This document shows positions 27,457 to 36,319 of a DNA stretch of 64,000 nucleotides, in pieces (position 1 is the stretch's first letter; each line of letters opens with the position of its first letter). Source of the DNA: CAZWKQ01 sp964634005 (GTDB lineage: Bacteria; Bacteroidota; Bacteroidia; Bacteroidales; JACABE01). A program made the position numbers and the translations under genes. The stretch is from NCBI GenBank assembly GCA_964634005.1, contig CAZWKQ010000002.1, positions 1-64,000 on the forward strand. Direction: 5' to 3'. The notes beneath the pieces were generated by a model. It ran no database searches and was not told the origin of the DNA. It saw only the letters and a program-made list of their open reading frames with translations.

Positions 27457-27487
27457 AAAAAAAACTCAGCATTATATAACACTGAGT
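27457..27487 (-). terminator. Terminator of the sigma-factor/TPR operon
   Basis: Reading the minus strand, ACTCAG (27487 to 27482) pairs with CTGAGT (27469 to 27464), followed by a run of T (A-run at 27457-27464 on the plus strand). It lies about 47 nt past the TPR gene. Confidence 0.7.
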
Positions 27488-27533
27488 CTTGATACTTATT
27501 CAAATCCTATGAAAATTTAAAAAAGAGAAAAAT

Positions 27534-28334
27534 CTATTTTATCTTATCAAGTATTTCTTTTGATTTTTCGGCGTAGAACGGGTAATTATTCTTTACTTTT
27601 TCAAGTTGAACTTCGGCGTTTTTTATATCATTATTTTTTAAGTATGCTAGAGCCAAATTCCATTCAGCTTCTGCAACAAATTCACTTTCTTTGAATGATG
27701 AAACTTTTTTTAGAAATTCTATTGCATTATTAGTATGTCCTAATTCAAGCAATGCAAGCCCTTTGAAATAATAGGCGGCAGGAATATATTTGTTTTGACC
27801 AATAAGTTTATCGAATTCAATTAAAGCTTCCATGTATTGTTTTTCACTGAATAATTGAAGGGCATTGCTAAGATCATTATTAGCGTTGTCGTTTGTCGAT
27901 CTTTGTAAATACGGAATACTATATTCTGTTTTGTATGTTTGATATAATGTTTCGGGGTTGGTCATATTGTTTTGATAAACAAGATACAAAGCTACTCCAA
28001 ATACGATAACTGCAATAGCAGCTGCGGCATACCAAAATGGTTTTTGCCTCTTTTCTTTTGGCAGGAGAGAGTAATAACGGTTAAAAATTGATACTTTCTT
28101 TTCCTTTTTAAGATTTTCAAGGTATTCCCTATGAGCAATTTCCAAATTCTTAATGAAAAGGTTTTCTTCTATAAGTTCTTTTATTGATTGTTCAACTTCT
28201 TTTTGAAATAACAATTCTTCGTAAAGTTCAGGGTTATCCTTTATTTCCTGTTCAAATTGTTTTATCTCTTCTTCCGACAATTCTTTGTTCAGGTAGCGTT
28301 GTACTAATTCTCTGTTTTTTATGTTTTTTTTCAT
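27534..28334 (-). CDS. Membrane TPR protein, candidate anti-sigma factor
   Basis: A 266-residue single-pass protein. Residues 1-95 are charged and helical (RELVQRYLNKELSEEEIKQFEQ), resembling the cytoplasmic part of Bacteroidota anti-sigma factors. A membrane segment follows (about 100-120, WYAAAAIAVIVFGVALYLVY). The C-terminal half has tetratricopeptide repeats (EALIEFDKLIG, AAYYFKGLALLELGH, AEWNLALAYLKNNDIKNAE) probably in the periplasm. Its ATG overlaps the stop of the upstream sigma factor (ATGA), so the two are co-translated. Role as a regulator of that sigma factor is inferred from layout, not from a recognised zinc-binding motif, which is absent. Confidence 0.75.
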   Translation of the reverse strand: MKKNIKNRELVQRYLNKELSEEEIKQFEQEIKDNPELYEELLFQKEVEQSIKELIEENLFIKNLEIAHREYLENLKKEKKVSIFNRYYSLLPKEKRQKPFWYAAAAIAVIVFGVALYLVYQNNMTNPETLYQTYKTEYSIPYLQRSTNDNANNDLSNALQLFSEKQYMEALIEFDKLIGQNKYIPAAYYFKGLALLELGHTNNAIEFLKKVSSFKESEFVAEAEWNLALAYLKNNDIKNAEVQLEKVKNNYPFYAEKSKEILDKIK

Positions 28335-28918
28335 TTACTTAAAAAGTTTATTTTAGGGTTATTAGAAATCATATCTAACAATTTCATTATACATCTTCTT
28401 TTTTGCTGGTAAATCATATTTTCGTTCTTAAAATCCATTTTTTTCATAATCTCATTTACCGAAGTTTCTGTATAGTAAAGTGTTAGTAACTGTTTGCACT
28501 TGTTTTTTAATCTCTCGAACGCCTCTTTATATAAATTCTGTTTTAAATTATCCTCATCACTGTTTACAAAAATCTCAAATTCGTCATAATAAAATACATC
28601 GTCATCATTTTTAACCTCTTGTACAAGTTCAATTCTGTTTTTGTACTTTCTTTTGCTATCCAAAAAAATATTAACAGCAACCGAGTAAATATAAGTAAAA
28701 GGATGGCATGTTAATTTAAACCCAAGCGTTTTTGCCTTAAGGTAAAAAACAACCATAGCCTCCTGCAGAATATCCTCTGTATCAAACTTGTCTCCTCCAT
28801 ATTTTCTGACAATTCTTTCAATTTTTGGATAACAATTTCCATATACATAAGAAACGATATTTCTATCGTTTTTCTTAACACCTTCAAATATTTCAGACGG
28901 CGAGTACTCAATTTTCAT
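28331..28918 (-). CDS. ECF-type RNA polymerase sigma factor
   Basis: A 195-residue sigma-70 family protein with region 2 (DTEDILQEAMVVFYLKAKT, about 46-64, and HPFTYIYSVAVNIFLDSKRKYKN for -10 recognition) and a divergent region 4 (KNKCKQLLTLYYTETSVNEIMKKMDFKNENMIYQ, in pieces over 138-172) with a helix-turn-helix. It directs transcription of an unknown regulon. The downstream gene overlaps by 4 nt and codes for a membrane TPR protein, the usual sigma/anti-sigma order. The 268-bp region upstream, shared with the M49 peptidase gene, shows no clear standard promoter, which would suit autoregulation. Confidence 0.85.
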   Translation of the reverse strand: MKIEYSPSEIFEGVKKNDRNIVSYVYGNCYPKIERIVRKYGGDKFDTEDILQEAMVVFYLKAKTLGFKLTCHPFTYIYSVAVNIFLDSKRKYKNRIELVQEVKNDDDVFYYDEFEIFVNSDEDNLKQNLYKEAFERLKNKCKQLLTLYYTETSVNEIMKKMDFKNENMIYQQKRRCIMKLLDMISNNPKINFLSK

Positions 28919-29186
28919 GGCCGTCTTGTATATTTAATTGCATAACTTTACTAATTCTTACGTTTTCTGTTATTAAAAGTTGTTAAAAAATTGTAAAAAA
29001 TGAAGTTTGTGTAACTGAGTGCATGAATTTTTATAAGACAAACTCTACAATTTCGGCATTAAAATTACAATTTTTTTTAATAGATATAGTTTCGGGAATA
29101 AAAAATAATCTTGAAAAATTAAGCGATGTTATAAAACAAAATTTTATAAATTCGCATAAAAAATAACAATTAAAAAATAGAATTTT

Positions 29187-30821
29187 ATGTTTAAACAAAT
29201 TTTTACCTTTTCGGTTTTAGGATTAATTATTTTATTTTCTGTTAGTTGTAAAGACAACAAAAAACAACCGGAGTCGCCTATGCAAGAGAAAGTAATGGAA
29301 TTTGCCAAGGTTAAACTAACCTGCGATTTGTCGCAATTAACCATTAAAGAGAGACAAATGCTCCCTTATTTGATTGAAGCTGCCAAGATAATGGATGATT
29401 TGTTTTGGAAACAAACTTGGGGCGACAAAAACAGTTTGATTGATACTATAAAAGACTCATATACAAAAGAGTTTGTTATGATAAATTACGGCCCTTGGGA
29501 AAGATTAAACGGCAATCAGCCTTTTATTGCCGGCATAGGTGAAAAACCTAAAGGTGCAAATTTCTATCCAATCGATATGACCAAAGAAGAATTTGAGGCT
29601 TATGATAATAAAGATAAAACAAGTCTTTATACAATTTTGGTTCGTGATGAAAATAAAAAGCTTAAAACTGTTTGGTATCACGATGCATACAAGGCAGAAC
29701 TCGAGAAAGCAGCCGAACTTATTAAAAAAGCAGCCGAACTTGCAGAAGATGAAGGCCTGAAAAAATATCTCAATTTAAGAGCTAAAGCTTTACTTACAAG
29801 TGATTATTTCGAAAGCGATATGGCATGGATGGACATGAAAACAAACGGAATTGACTTTGTTGTTGGGCCAATTGAAAATTACGAAGATGCACTTTTTGGT
29901 TATAAAACAGCTTTTGAATCTTTTGTTTTGGTCAAAGATAAAGAATGGACAAAAAAACTCGACAAGTATATCGGTTTTCTGCCTCAGTTACAAAAAGAAT
30001 TGCCTGTAGATGCTAAATATAAACAGGAAGTACCGGGAACATCTTCCGATCTTGGCGTTTATGAAGCAATTTATTATGCCGGCGATTGCAATTCGGGAAG
30101 CAAAACCATTGCAATAAATTTGCCTAATGACGAAAATGTTCAGCTAAAAAAAGGTTCAAGAAGATTGCAGTTAAAAAATTCAATGAAAGCCAAATTCGAT
30201 AATATTTTAGTTCCTATTGCCAAGAAACTGATTGATTCTACTCAAATGGCCAATGTCAAATTTGATGCTTTTTTCAATAATGTTATGTTTCATGAAGTTG
30301 CACACGGTATTGGTATAAAAAATACTATCAATAACAAAGGTAATGTCAGAGTAGCATTAAAAGATGCTTATTCTTCGTGGGAAGAAGCTAAGGCTGATAT
30401 TTTGGGTCTATTCTTGGTTACTAAGTTGATTGAAAAAGGTGAAATCAAAGACATCAGCACTGAAGATTGTTATGTAACTTTTATGGCAGGGATTTTCCGT
30501 TCTGTTCGTTTTGGAATTGCCAGTTCACATGGGAAAGCAAACATGATGTGTTTTAATTTCTTCGAAGACAATGGTGCTTTTACTCGTGGTAACGATGGCT
30601 TTTATAAAGTCAATTTCGATAAAATGAAAAGTGCAGTAAACAGCTGGGCCGAAAAAATTCTCGTTCTTCAAGGAAACGGCGATTACGATAATGCAATCAA
30701 ATATCTTAAAGAAAACGCCATAATAAGAGATCAGTTACAAAAAGAATTAGATGCTCTGAAATCAGCAAAGATACCTAAAGACATTGTTTTTGAACAAGGG
30801 AAAGAAGTGCTTGGGTTATAA
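29187..30821 (+). CDS. Dipeptidyl-peptidase III-like (M49) lipoprotein
   Basis: A 544-residue zinc peptidase of family M49, which removes dipeptides from short peptides. The N-terminus is a lipoprotein signal with lipobox SVSC (Cys about 21), so it is membrane-anchored in the periplasm or at the surface. The zinc motif is HEVAHG (about 370-375), the five-residue HExxH form rather than the six-residue HELLGH of human and yeast DPP III. The second motif EEAKAD (about 398-403) provides the third zinc ligand. Pentapeptide M49 members are known, for example in Caldithrix. A strong terminator follows. Confidence 0.85.
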   Translation: MFKQIFTFSVLGLIILFSVSCKDNKKQPESPMQEKVMEFAKVKLTCDLSQLTIKERQMLPYLIEAAKIMDDLFWKQTWGDKNSLIDTIKDSYTKEFVMINYGPWERLNGNQPFIAGIGEKPKGANFYPIDMTKEEFEAYDNKDKTSLYTILVRDENKKLKTVWYHDAYKAELEKAAELIKKAAELAEDEGLKKYLNLRAKALLTSDYFESDMAWMDMKTNGIDFVVGPIENYEDALFGYKTAFESFVLVKDKEWTKKLDKYIGFLPQLQKELPVDAKYKQEVPGTSSDLGVYEAIYYAGDCNSGSKTIAINLPNDENVQLKKGSRRLQLKNSMKAKFDNILVPIAKKLIDSTQMANVKFDAFFNNVMFHEVAHGIGIKNTINNKGNVRVALKDAYSSWEEAKADILGLFLVTKLIEKGEIKDISTEDCYVTFMAGIFRSVRFGIASSHGKANMMCFNFFEDNGAFTRGNDGFYKVNFDKMKSAVNSWAEKILVLQGNGDYDNAIKYLKENAIIRDQLQKELDALKSAKIPKDIVFEQGKEVLGL

Positions 30822-30854
30822 TTATTTGTTATTTTAAAACTGATTTTCAATATT

Positions 30855-30894
30855 TTGACGTACATTTACTTATGGTGATGTACGTCAATTTTTT
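30855..30894 (+). terminator. Intrinsic terminator of the M49 gene
   Basis: Perfect 11-bp stem TTGACGTACAT (30855-30865) and ATGTACGTCAA (30878-30888), followed by six T. It stands 34 nt past the stop codon and insulates the pabA/trpG gene. Confidence 0.87.
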
Positions 30895-30917
30895 AATAGT
30901 CATTTATAGTATTTCAA

Positions 30918-31496
30918 ATGAAAAAAGAGTTACTGATTATTGACAATTACGACTCGTTTACATACAATTTGGTTCAACTTATCGAAGAGTGTGAATTTTT
31001 TGATTATGAAATATATAAAAATGATAAAATCTCATTGGATATTATAGATAGCTTTTCCGGTATTATTTTATCTCCAGGCCCCGGATTGCCAGAGAATGCA
31101 GGAATAATGCCCGATTTGTTAAAAAATTATGTAAGAAAAAAGAAAATTTTAGGAATTTGCCTCGGTCATCAGGCTATTGCTCAATGTTTTGGGGCTAAAC
31201 TTATTCAACAAAACGATATAACTCACGGAAAAGCAAGTATATTGAAAGTAACAGAAATTAACAGCAAATTATTCGAAAATTTACCGAATAGTTTTATAGT
31301 AGGCAGGTACCACTCATGGATTGTTGATAAAACTAATTTCCCTGATGAAGAACTAAAAATAACTTCGATTGTTGAGAACGATATTATCATGTCTATTGAG
31401 CATAAATATTTGCCGGTTTATGGTGTGCAGTTTCACCCCGAATCACATATTACACAACACGGTAAGCAATTGATATATAATTGGTTAAGGATTTAA
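30918..31496 (+). CDS. Aminodeoxychorismate/anthranilate synthase glutaminase component
   Basis: A class I glutamine amidotransferase (192 residues) that feeds ammonia to PabB (folate) or TrpE (tryptophan). Signatures are DNYDSFTYNL (about 8-17), the oxyanion LSPGPGLPENAG, nucleophile Cys in GICLGHQAI (about 78-86), GRYHSW, and the His/Glu pair in VQFHPES. PabA and TrpG cannot be separated by sequence alone; no trpE or pabB is adjacent, so it may serve both or be PabA. It overlaps the convergent methyltransferase gene by 4 bp. Confidence 0.9.
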   Translation: MKKELLIIDNYDSFTYNLVQLIEECEFFDYEIYKNDKISLDIIDSFSGIILSPGPGLPENAGIMPDLLKNYVRKKKILGICLGHQAIAQCFGAKLIQQNDITHGKASILKVTEINSKLFENLPNSFIVGRYHSWIVDKTNFPDEELKITSIVENDIIMSIEHKYLPVYGVQFHPESHITQHGKQLIYNWLRI

Positions 31497-32278
31497 AATT
31501 TTCTGACCAAGAAAATTATTTCTTCAATAGTTACATTGTCGTAAGCAAGAAGGGCGTATTTATCGATAATTTCAGTAGGAAGCTCGTTTATAAAATCATC
31601 TGCAATAACTGTAAAACCTCCTTTTTCGAGTTCTTTAGAATAGTCTAAGCCAAATTCTCTCAGATGGTCTTTTTGCCCGAAATGTTTTTCTCTTTCCTTT
31701 GGCGAGGTTATGGTTTTATCTTCATAAGTATTTTCCCTTGAGCTGTTTATGGGCGATTGTATAATTCCCCAACCTCCATTTTTAAGAACTCTATATAGCT
31801 CTTTTAGTGCAATAGTATGATCATCAACGTGTTCGAGAATATGATTGCAAAAAATAACGTCAAAATGATTGTCGGGAAAAGGAATTTTTTGAACGTCCAT
31901 TTTAACTTTAGCTAAAGGCGATTCAAGATCAGCGGTAATGTATTCAATATTTTCGAGCTTTTCAAAACGTTTGATAAAGCAATATTCTGGTGCAACATGA
32001 AGTAATTTTAATTTTTCAGTAAAAAAGTTTGTTTTTTCTTTAAGGTATAACCACATCAAGCGGTGACGCTCGAGTGACAGGCAATTTGGACAAAGAGCAT
32101 TACTCCTTGGTTTTACATATCCGTAAGGTAAAAATTTACGATAATGATGTTTACAAACCGGGCATTCAACTTTATTTCCCGCATAAAACAATGCTAAAAA
32201 TTTGGTTATAATATGGCTGAATAGTTGGATATATTTTCTTGGAATTAAGTTTAGGATGAATTTTATTAAGTATTTCAT
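31493..32278 (-). CDS. SAM-dependent methyltransferase with N-terminal zinc-ribbon
   Basis: A 261-residue protein. Residues about 38-80 hold two Cys pairs (CPVC and CPNC) that look like a zinc-ribbon, followed by a class I methyltransferase domain with HVAPE, ITADLE, MDVQKIPFPDNHFDVIFCNHILEHV and LYRVLKNGGW (Methyltransf_11 pattern). The target is unknown; its position at the 3' end of a glycan cluster suggests a sugar or lipid-linked substrate. A hydrophobic N-terminus (about 5-30) may attach it to the membrane. Confidence 0.85.
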   Translation of the reverse strand: MKYLIKFILNLIPRKYIQLFSHIITKFLALFYAGNKVECPVCKHHYRKFLPYGYVKPRSNALCPNCLSLERHRLMWLYLKEKTNFFTEKLKLLHVAPEYCFIKRFEKLENIEYITADLESPLAKVKMDVQKIPFPDNHFDVIFCNHILEHVDDHTIALKELYRVLKNGGWGIIQSPINSSRENTYEDKTITSPKEREKHFGQKDHLREFGLDYSKELEKGGFTVIADDFINELPTEIIDKYALLAYDNVTIEEIIFLVRKF

Positions 32279-32339
32279 CTAAGTAATTATTTTGTTTTAA
32301 AATTCGAGCAGCAAAAATAATCAATAAATGCTTAACTTT

Positions 32340-34289
32340 TCAATCAACAAATTTTCTGAACCAGATTTCAAGAGCCATTATTTGCCATAAAGTGTTAGCA
32401 TAACTATTGTTTCCGTTTAGGTATTTCTTAAATTCGTTTTTTATTAAACCATGATTATAAATTTCTCTGTTTTTAAATTCCGAAGAATCAAGAATTTTTT
32501 CCATAAAAGGTTTCATTTCATTTCTAAGCCAAAATTTCTCGCCGGGAGCAAGAAATCCGACTTTGTCTTTTCTTTCCATTATTTCTTTTGGTACAATATT
32601 CTTAAGCGATTCTCTGTGAATAAATTTACCTTGATGTTTTTGAATTTTATATTCGGGTGGTAAAGAAAAAACAAATTCAACCAATCTGTAGTCCATAAAA
32701 GGAACTCTGCTTTCTATTGAGTGTGCCATAGAGTTTCTGTCTTCGAAATGAAGCAAGGTTTGAATAGATGTCGACATCATTTGGTTGTACAAAAAATTCG
32801 ACAGTTTATCGGTTTTTAGATCTAAAATATTGTCAAAAATTATGCTATCATTAAATGTGATATTTAGTGGATTTAAAAGTCTGTGTTTGGCTTCTTTTTT
32901 ATATATGCTTGATTCAGAGTATATAACCAGAGCGGCCAATTTGATTATTTTATCTAGAAAACTGCCTTTTTTATTGTATTTCAGATAAGTAGGGTATTCT
33001 TTAAAAAAATTTATTAATTTTCCTGATTTTAATAAATAGGCGTAATAGCGGTAAAAAGCATGATTGTATCCTCCGGTAATTTCGTCGCTGCCCTGTCCGT
33101 CGAGAAGAACTGTTACCCCGTTTTCGCGGGCCAATTTCATAACATAATTTTGTGAAACAGGGCTTGAGCCCGGCACAGGGTAATCGTGGTACCAAGTTAT
33201 TTGTTCCAAATCGTTTAAAACAGTATCTGCATCTGCCGAAATGAAATAAGGTATAGTATTAAATTTCTCCGAAATAAGGTTAATCCATTTTCTTTCATCA
33301 TATTCCGATGCATTTGTGTAAAACGACGAAAATGTTTTAAATTTTTTATCGGTAAAATTTACCGCAGATGCGACTATTGCCGATGAATCGAGTCCGCCGC
33401 TTAATGCACTTCCGACTTCAACATCACTTCTCATTCTTAGTTTTACGGCATCAACAAACAGTCTTTCGTACTCTTTGCAAGCTTCGGCAAAAGTGAGTTT
33501 TGATTTCCCGAAATTGTGAATCGGCAAGTCATAGTATCTTTTAATTTCAAGATTGCCGTTTTGTATTGTAATATAATGAGAGTGAGGCAATATCTTAATA
33601 TTCTTAAAAAATGAACAATCGGAATTTATCAGGTATGAACCTATTTTTAAACTTTTGTAAATTACCTCGTTATTAATGCTCTTATCAATATCATTAACAA
33701 GAATTTGTTTTATTTCGGACCCAAAAATAAATATGTTTCCGTCGAAGTAGTAGTTAAATGGCTTTACCCCAGAACGATCACGTGAACAAAAGAGAATTTT
33801 TTTTGTATTATCCCATAATGCAAACGACCACATGCCGTTAAAACGATTCAAGCAATCGAAGCCCCAAGTTTTATATGCGTTCAGAATAACTTCAGTATCG
33901 GTTGCGGTATAAAATTTACAACCCAGTTCGGAAAGTTCTTTTTTTAATTCGATATAGTTATATATTTCGCCATTGAATACAATTGATAAATTATTATTAT
34001 CAATACTCATTGGTTGATGCCCGTTTGAGCTTAAGTCGATAATTGAAAGCCTGCGAAACCCAAAAGCAAGGTTTGCTGAAATATCGTTATACAGAGGGTG
34101 AATTTTTGATTTTATTTCTTCTGTTGAATCTTCGCCAAAACAATGTTTTATTTGGTCGGTTCGGGTATTAACCAGCAAATAACCTTCATCATCTGGTCCC
34201 CTATGGCGAATTATCTTGGTCATTTTACCAAGTAAATCAACCTCAACAGGTTGATAATTAATATTTAAAATTCCGCTAATTCCACACAT
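32340..34289 (-). CDS. Asparagine synthase-like amidotransferase, paralogue 1
   Basis: A 649-residue protein of the AsnB family: N-terminal glutaminase with nucleophile Cys2 (MCGISG) and RHRGPDDEG, then an ATP-pyrophosphatase synthetase domain with SGGLDSSAIV (P-loop) and SIESRVPFMDYRLVEF. All catalytic landmarks are present. In glycan clusters such proteins are thought to amidate sugar acids rather than make asparagine; that is inferred here from position. A second paralogue (631 residues) lies four genes upstream in the same operon. Confidence 0.9.
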   Translation of the reverse strand: MCGISGILNINYQPVEVDLLGKMTKIIRHRGPDDEGYLLVNTRTDQIKHCFGEDSTEEIKSKIHPLYNDISANLAFGFRRLSIIDLSSNGHQPMSIDNNNLSIVFNGEIYNYIELKKELSELGCKFYTATDTEVILNAYKTWGFDCLNRFNGMWSFALWDNTKKILFCSRDRSGVKPFNYYFDGNIFIFGSEIKQILVNDIDKSINNEVIYKSLKIGSYLINSDCSFFKNIKILPHSHYITIQNGNLEIKRYYDLPIHNFGKSKLTFAEACKEYERLFVDAVKLRMRSDVEVGSALSGGLDSSAIVASAVNFTDKKFKTFSSFYTNASEYDERKWINLISEKFNTIPYFISADADTVLNDLEQITWYHDYPVPGSSPVSQNYVMKLARENGVTVLLDGQGSDEITGGYNHAFYRYYAYLLKSGKLINFFKEYPTYLKYNKKGSFLDKIIKLAALVIYSESSIYKKEAKHRLLNPLNITFNDSIIFDNILDLKTDKLSNFLYNQMMSTSIQTLLHFEDRNSMAHSIESRVPFMDYRLVEFVFSLPPEYKIQKHQGKFIHRESLKNIVPKEIMERKDKVGFLAPGEKFWLRNEMKPFMEKILDSSEFKNREIYNHGLIKNEFKKYLNGNNSYANTLWQIMALEIWFRKFVD

Positions 34290-34297
34290 AATCTCTA

Positions 34298-35254
34298 TTA
34301 CAAATGCTCTTTATACCAGTTTATTGTTTTTTCGATACCTTCGTAAAAATTGAACAAAGGTTCATATCCAAGTAACGTTTTAGCTTTCGAAATATCAGCC
34401 AATGAATGTTTTATATCTCCAGGTCTGTCGTTTGAATATGTAGGTTTAGATTTTTTATTCAATAATTTTGCAATAGTATTGTAAACTTCATTTAGGGTAA
34501 TTCTCTGACCACAGGCAATATTAAATACTTCTCCGGCAGCTAAAGAGCTTGCTTTACAAGCTAAAATGTTTGCATGGATGACATTTTCAACATACGAGAA
34601 ATCTCTGCTTTGATTTCCGTCACCAAATATTGTAAAAGTTTCGTTATTTAATAATTTTTTGGTAATAATGGGAATAACCGCAGCATACTGTGAATGTGGA
34701 TTCTGTTTTTTCCCGAATACATTAAAGTAACGAAGAACAATAGTTTCTAAGCCGTAAATGCTGTAAAATCTTTTTGCATAAAGTTCCATTGCAAATTTGG
34801 TTATGGCATAGGGCGAAAGCGGATTTTCGCGCATTTCTTCATTTCTGGGCAAATCGGGTGATATATTTGGATTATTTCCGTAAACCGATGAAGAGCTGGC
34901 ACTTACAAAACGTCTGATTTTTGCGTCTTTTGCTGCAACAAGCATATTCAAAGTCCCATCTACATTATTTGCATTAGAATTGATTGGTTCGGCAATTGAA
35001 CGAGGTACCGAACCTAAAGCGGCTTCGTGAAGAACAAATTCAATATCCTTACAGGCTGTTTGGCATATATGCAAATCTCTAACATCTCCTTCTATAAGCT
35101 CGAAATGAGAATTTTTTTCAAATTCGAGAATATTTTCCCTTTTCCCGTTTGAGAAGTTATCGAGTACTCTTACATAATGTCCTTCGTTTAGTAGTCTTTC
35201 AACTATATTTGAACCTATAAATCCTGCTCCTCCTGTAACTAAAAAATTTGACAT
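34298..35254 (-). CDS. NAD-dependent nucleotide-sugar epimerase (UDP-GlcNAc 4-epimerase type)
   Basis: A 318-residue extended short-chain dehydrogenase. TGGAGFIGSNIVERL binds NAD (about 7-21), ASSSSVYG carries the catalytic Ser, and YAITK the Tyr/Lys pair (about 148-152). The segment HEAALGSVPRSI is characteristic of the WbpP/TviC-type UDP-N-acetylhexosamine 4-epimerases, with DNFSNGKRENI nearby. It probably makes a UDP-GalNAc-type precursor for the glycan. It sits 8 nt from the asparagine-synthase gene. Confidence 0.87.
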   Translation of the reverse strand: MSNFLVTGGAGFIGSNIVERLLNEGHYVRVLDNFSNGKRENILEFEKNSHFELIEGDVRDLHICQTACKDIEFVLHEAALGSVPRSIAEPINSNANNVDGTLNMLVAAKDAKIRRFVSASSSSVYGNNPNISPDLPRNEEMRENPLSPYAITKFAMELYAKRFYSIYGLETIVLRYFNVFGKKQNPHSQYAAVIPIITKKLLNNETFTIFGDGNQSRDFSYVENVIHANILACKASSLAAGEVFNIACGQRITLNEVYNTIAKLLNKKSKPTYSNDRPGDIKHSLADISKAKTLLGYEPLFNFYEGIEKTINWYKEHL

Positions 35255-35256
35255 TT

Positions 35257-36318
35257 CTATTTTTTTAAAATTTTACTTAATGTTTCTTTCAATTCTTTTT
35301 CTCTTTTTTCGAACGAGAAATTTTCAATTATTCTCGATTGAGCTTTTGCTCCCAAAGATAATGGGCTTAACAAAGCTTTTCTCAAGGCTTCTTCTATCAG
35401 TTTATCATCTTTTTTATCAATTACAAATCCTGTATCTCCTATAATTTCAGGTATAGAATTTACCCTGCTGCCTACAGGTATGCATTTGCATAACATTGCT
35501 TCACATAAAACATTCGGCATTCCTTCGGTTAACGATAACAAACAAAATACTTTTGCTTTTCCATAATATGACAATAGCCCCTTTTGGTCAGTTTTTCCTA
35601 TCAATAAAACATTTTCAGGTATACTTATATTGTTCTGCTCGGCAAATTTTAGCGACATTCCTGCAATAATAAATTTACAGTCCTTGAAAATACCGGCCAT
35701 TTCAATAAACTTGTCAATTCCTTTAAGAAAAAATGTTTTAAGATTATTGATATAAGCTACCGTCAGTACCGTTTTTTCATCTTTTTCAAGCTCTTGCAAA
35801 TTTGTCCAAAATTCTGTTTTAAAACCATTATAAATTACTTTAAATTCGGCTTTGGTTTTTGGTGCAAAATGCTTAACACCTTCGTACCGCGATATTTCTT
35901 CGTCATAGTCGTTATAGTTCAAAATAAGTGTAGGATTATTGGGTAAAATTAAATTTGCATTATTATACGCAAACTTTACAAGCCAACCCCTAAGTTTGTT
36001 TTGATATGCTCCGTATTTATATTTGGGAATATGAACAGCATCGTATCCACCTACTACAATTACGAATTTTCTGTTGAATAATTTGCAGAAAACAGCAATA
36101 ATTGCAGCATAATAATCACAAAATCTGATAAATACAATCTTAGCTGGTCGGATATTTTTTAAAAGAAACAGTTTCATTTTAATCAAACTGATGAAATAGT
36201 TATATTTCCCATTGTGGTTCATCAAGAATGATTTCACACTGAAATTGCGTGATAATATTTCTTCATCGAGTTTAATAAACGAAGAGTCTGCTGTTTTGAT
36301 GTATAATATTTCCGCCAT
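35257..36318 (-). CDS. Family 4-like glycosyltransferase
   Basis: A 353-residue GT-B fold transferase with the C-terminal Glycos_transf_1 pattern: LTVAYINNLKTFFLKGIDKFIEMA, LLIGKTDQKGLLSYYGKAKVFC, LLSLTEGMPNVLCEAMLCKCIPVGS (split) and GDTGFVIDKKD. The EGMPNVLCEAM segment holds the nucleotide-sugar-binding E-x7-E. A longer frame starts at 36351 inside the upstream gene; ATG at 36318, one base after that gene's stop, is preferred. Donor and acceptor unknown. Confidence 0.87.
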   Translation of the reverse strand: MAEILYIKTADSSFIKLDEEILSRNFSVKSFLMNHNGKYNYFISLIKMKLFLLKNIRPAKIVFIRFCDYYAAIIAVFCKLFNRKFVIVVGGYDAVHIPKYKYGAYQNKLRGWLVKFAYNNANLILPNNPTLILNYNDYDEEISRYEGVKHFAPKTKAEFKVIYNGFKTEFWTNLQELEKDEKTVLTVAYINNLKTFFLKGIDKFIEMAGIFKDCKFIIAGMSLKFAEQNNISIPENVLLIGKTDQKGLLSYYGKAKVFCLLSLTEGMPNVLCEAMLCKCIPVGSRVNSIPEIIGDTGFVIDKKDDKLIEEALRKALLSPLSLGAKAQSRIIENFSFEKREKELKETLSKILKK

Positions 36319-36319
36319 A

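Larger units (their letters stand above)
27205..27533. other. Gene-free stretch holding a promoter, an operator-like palindrome and a terminator
   Basis: No gene is seen in these 329 bases. Contents: the lipA promoter at its left edge, the palindrome AGAAACGTTTCT at 27321-27332 (AACGTT core as in LacI/GalR-family operators), and the terminator of the TPR gene at 27457-27487. The remainder is AT-rich without recognisable structure. Confidence 0.6.

Noticed and set aside
29147..29154. TAAATTCG as promoter of the M49 gene
   Set aside because: Mismatch in the -7 box and no -33 box; the upstream region may use the divergent ECF sigma factor, but no motif could be supported.
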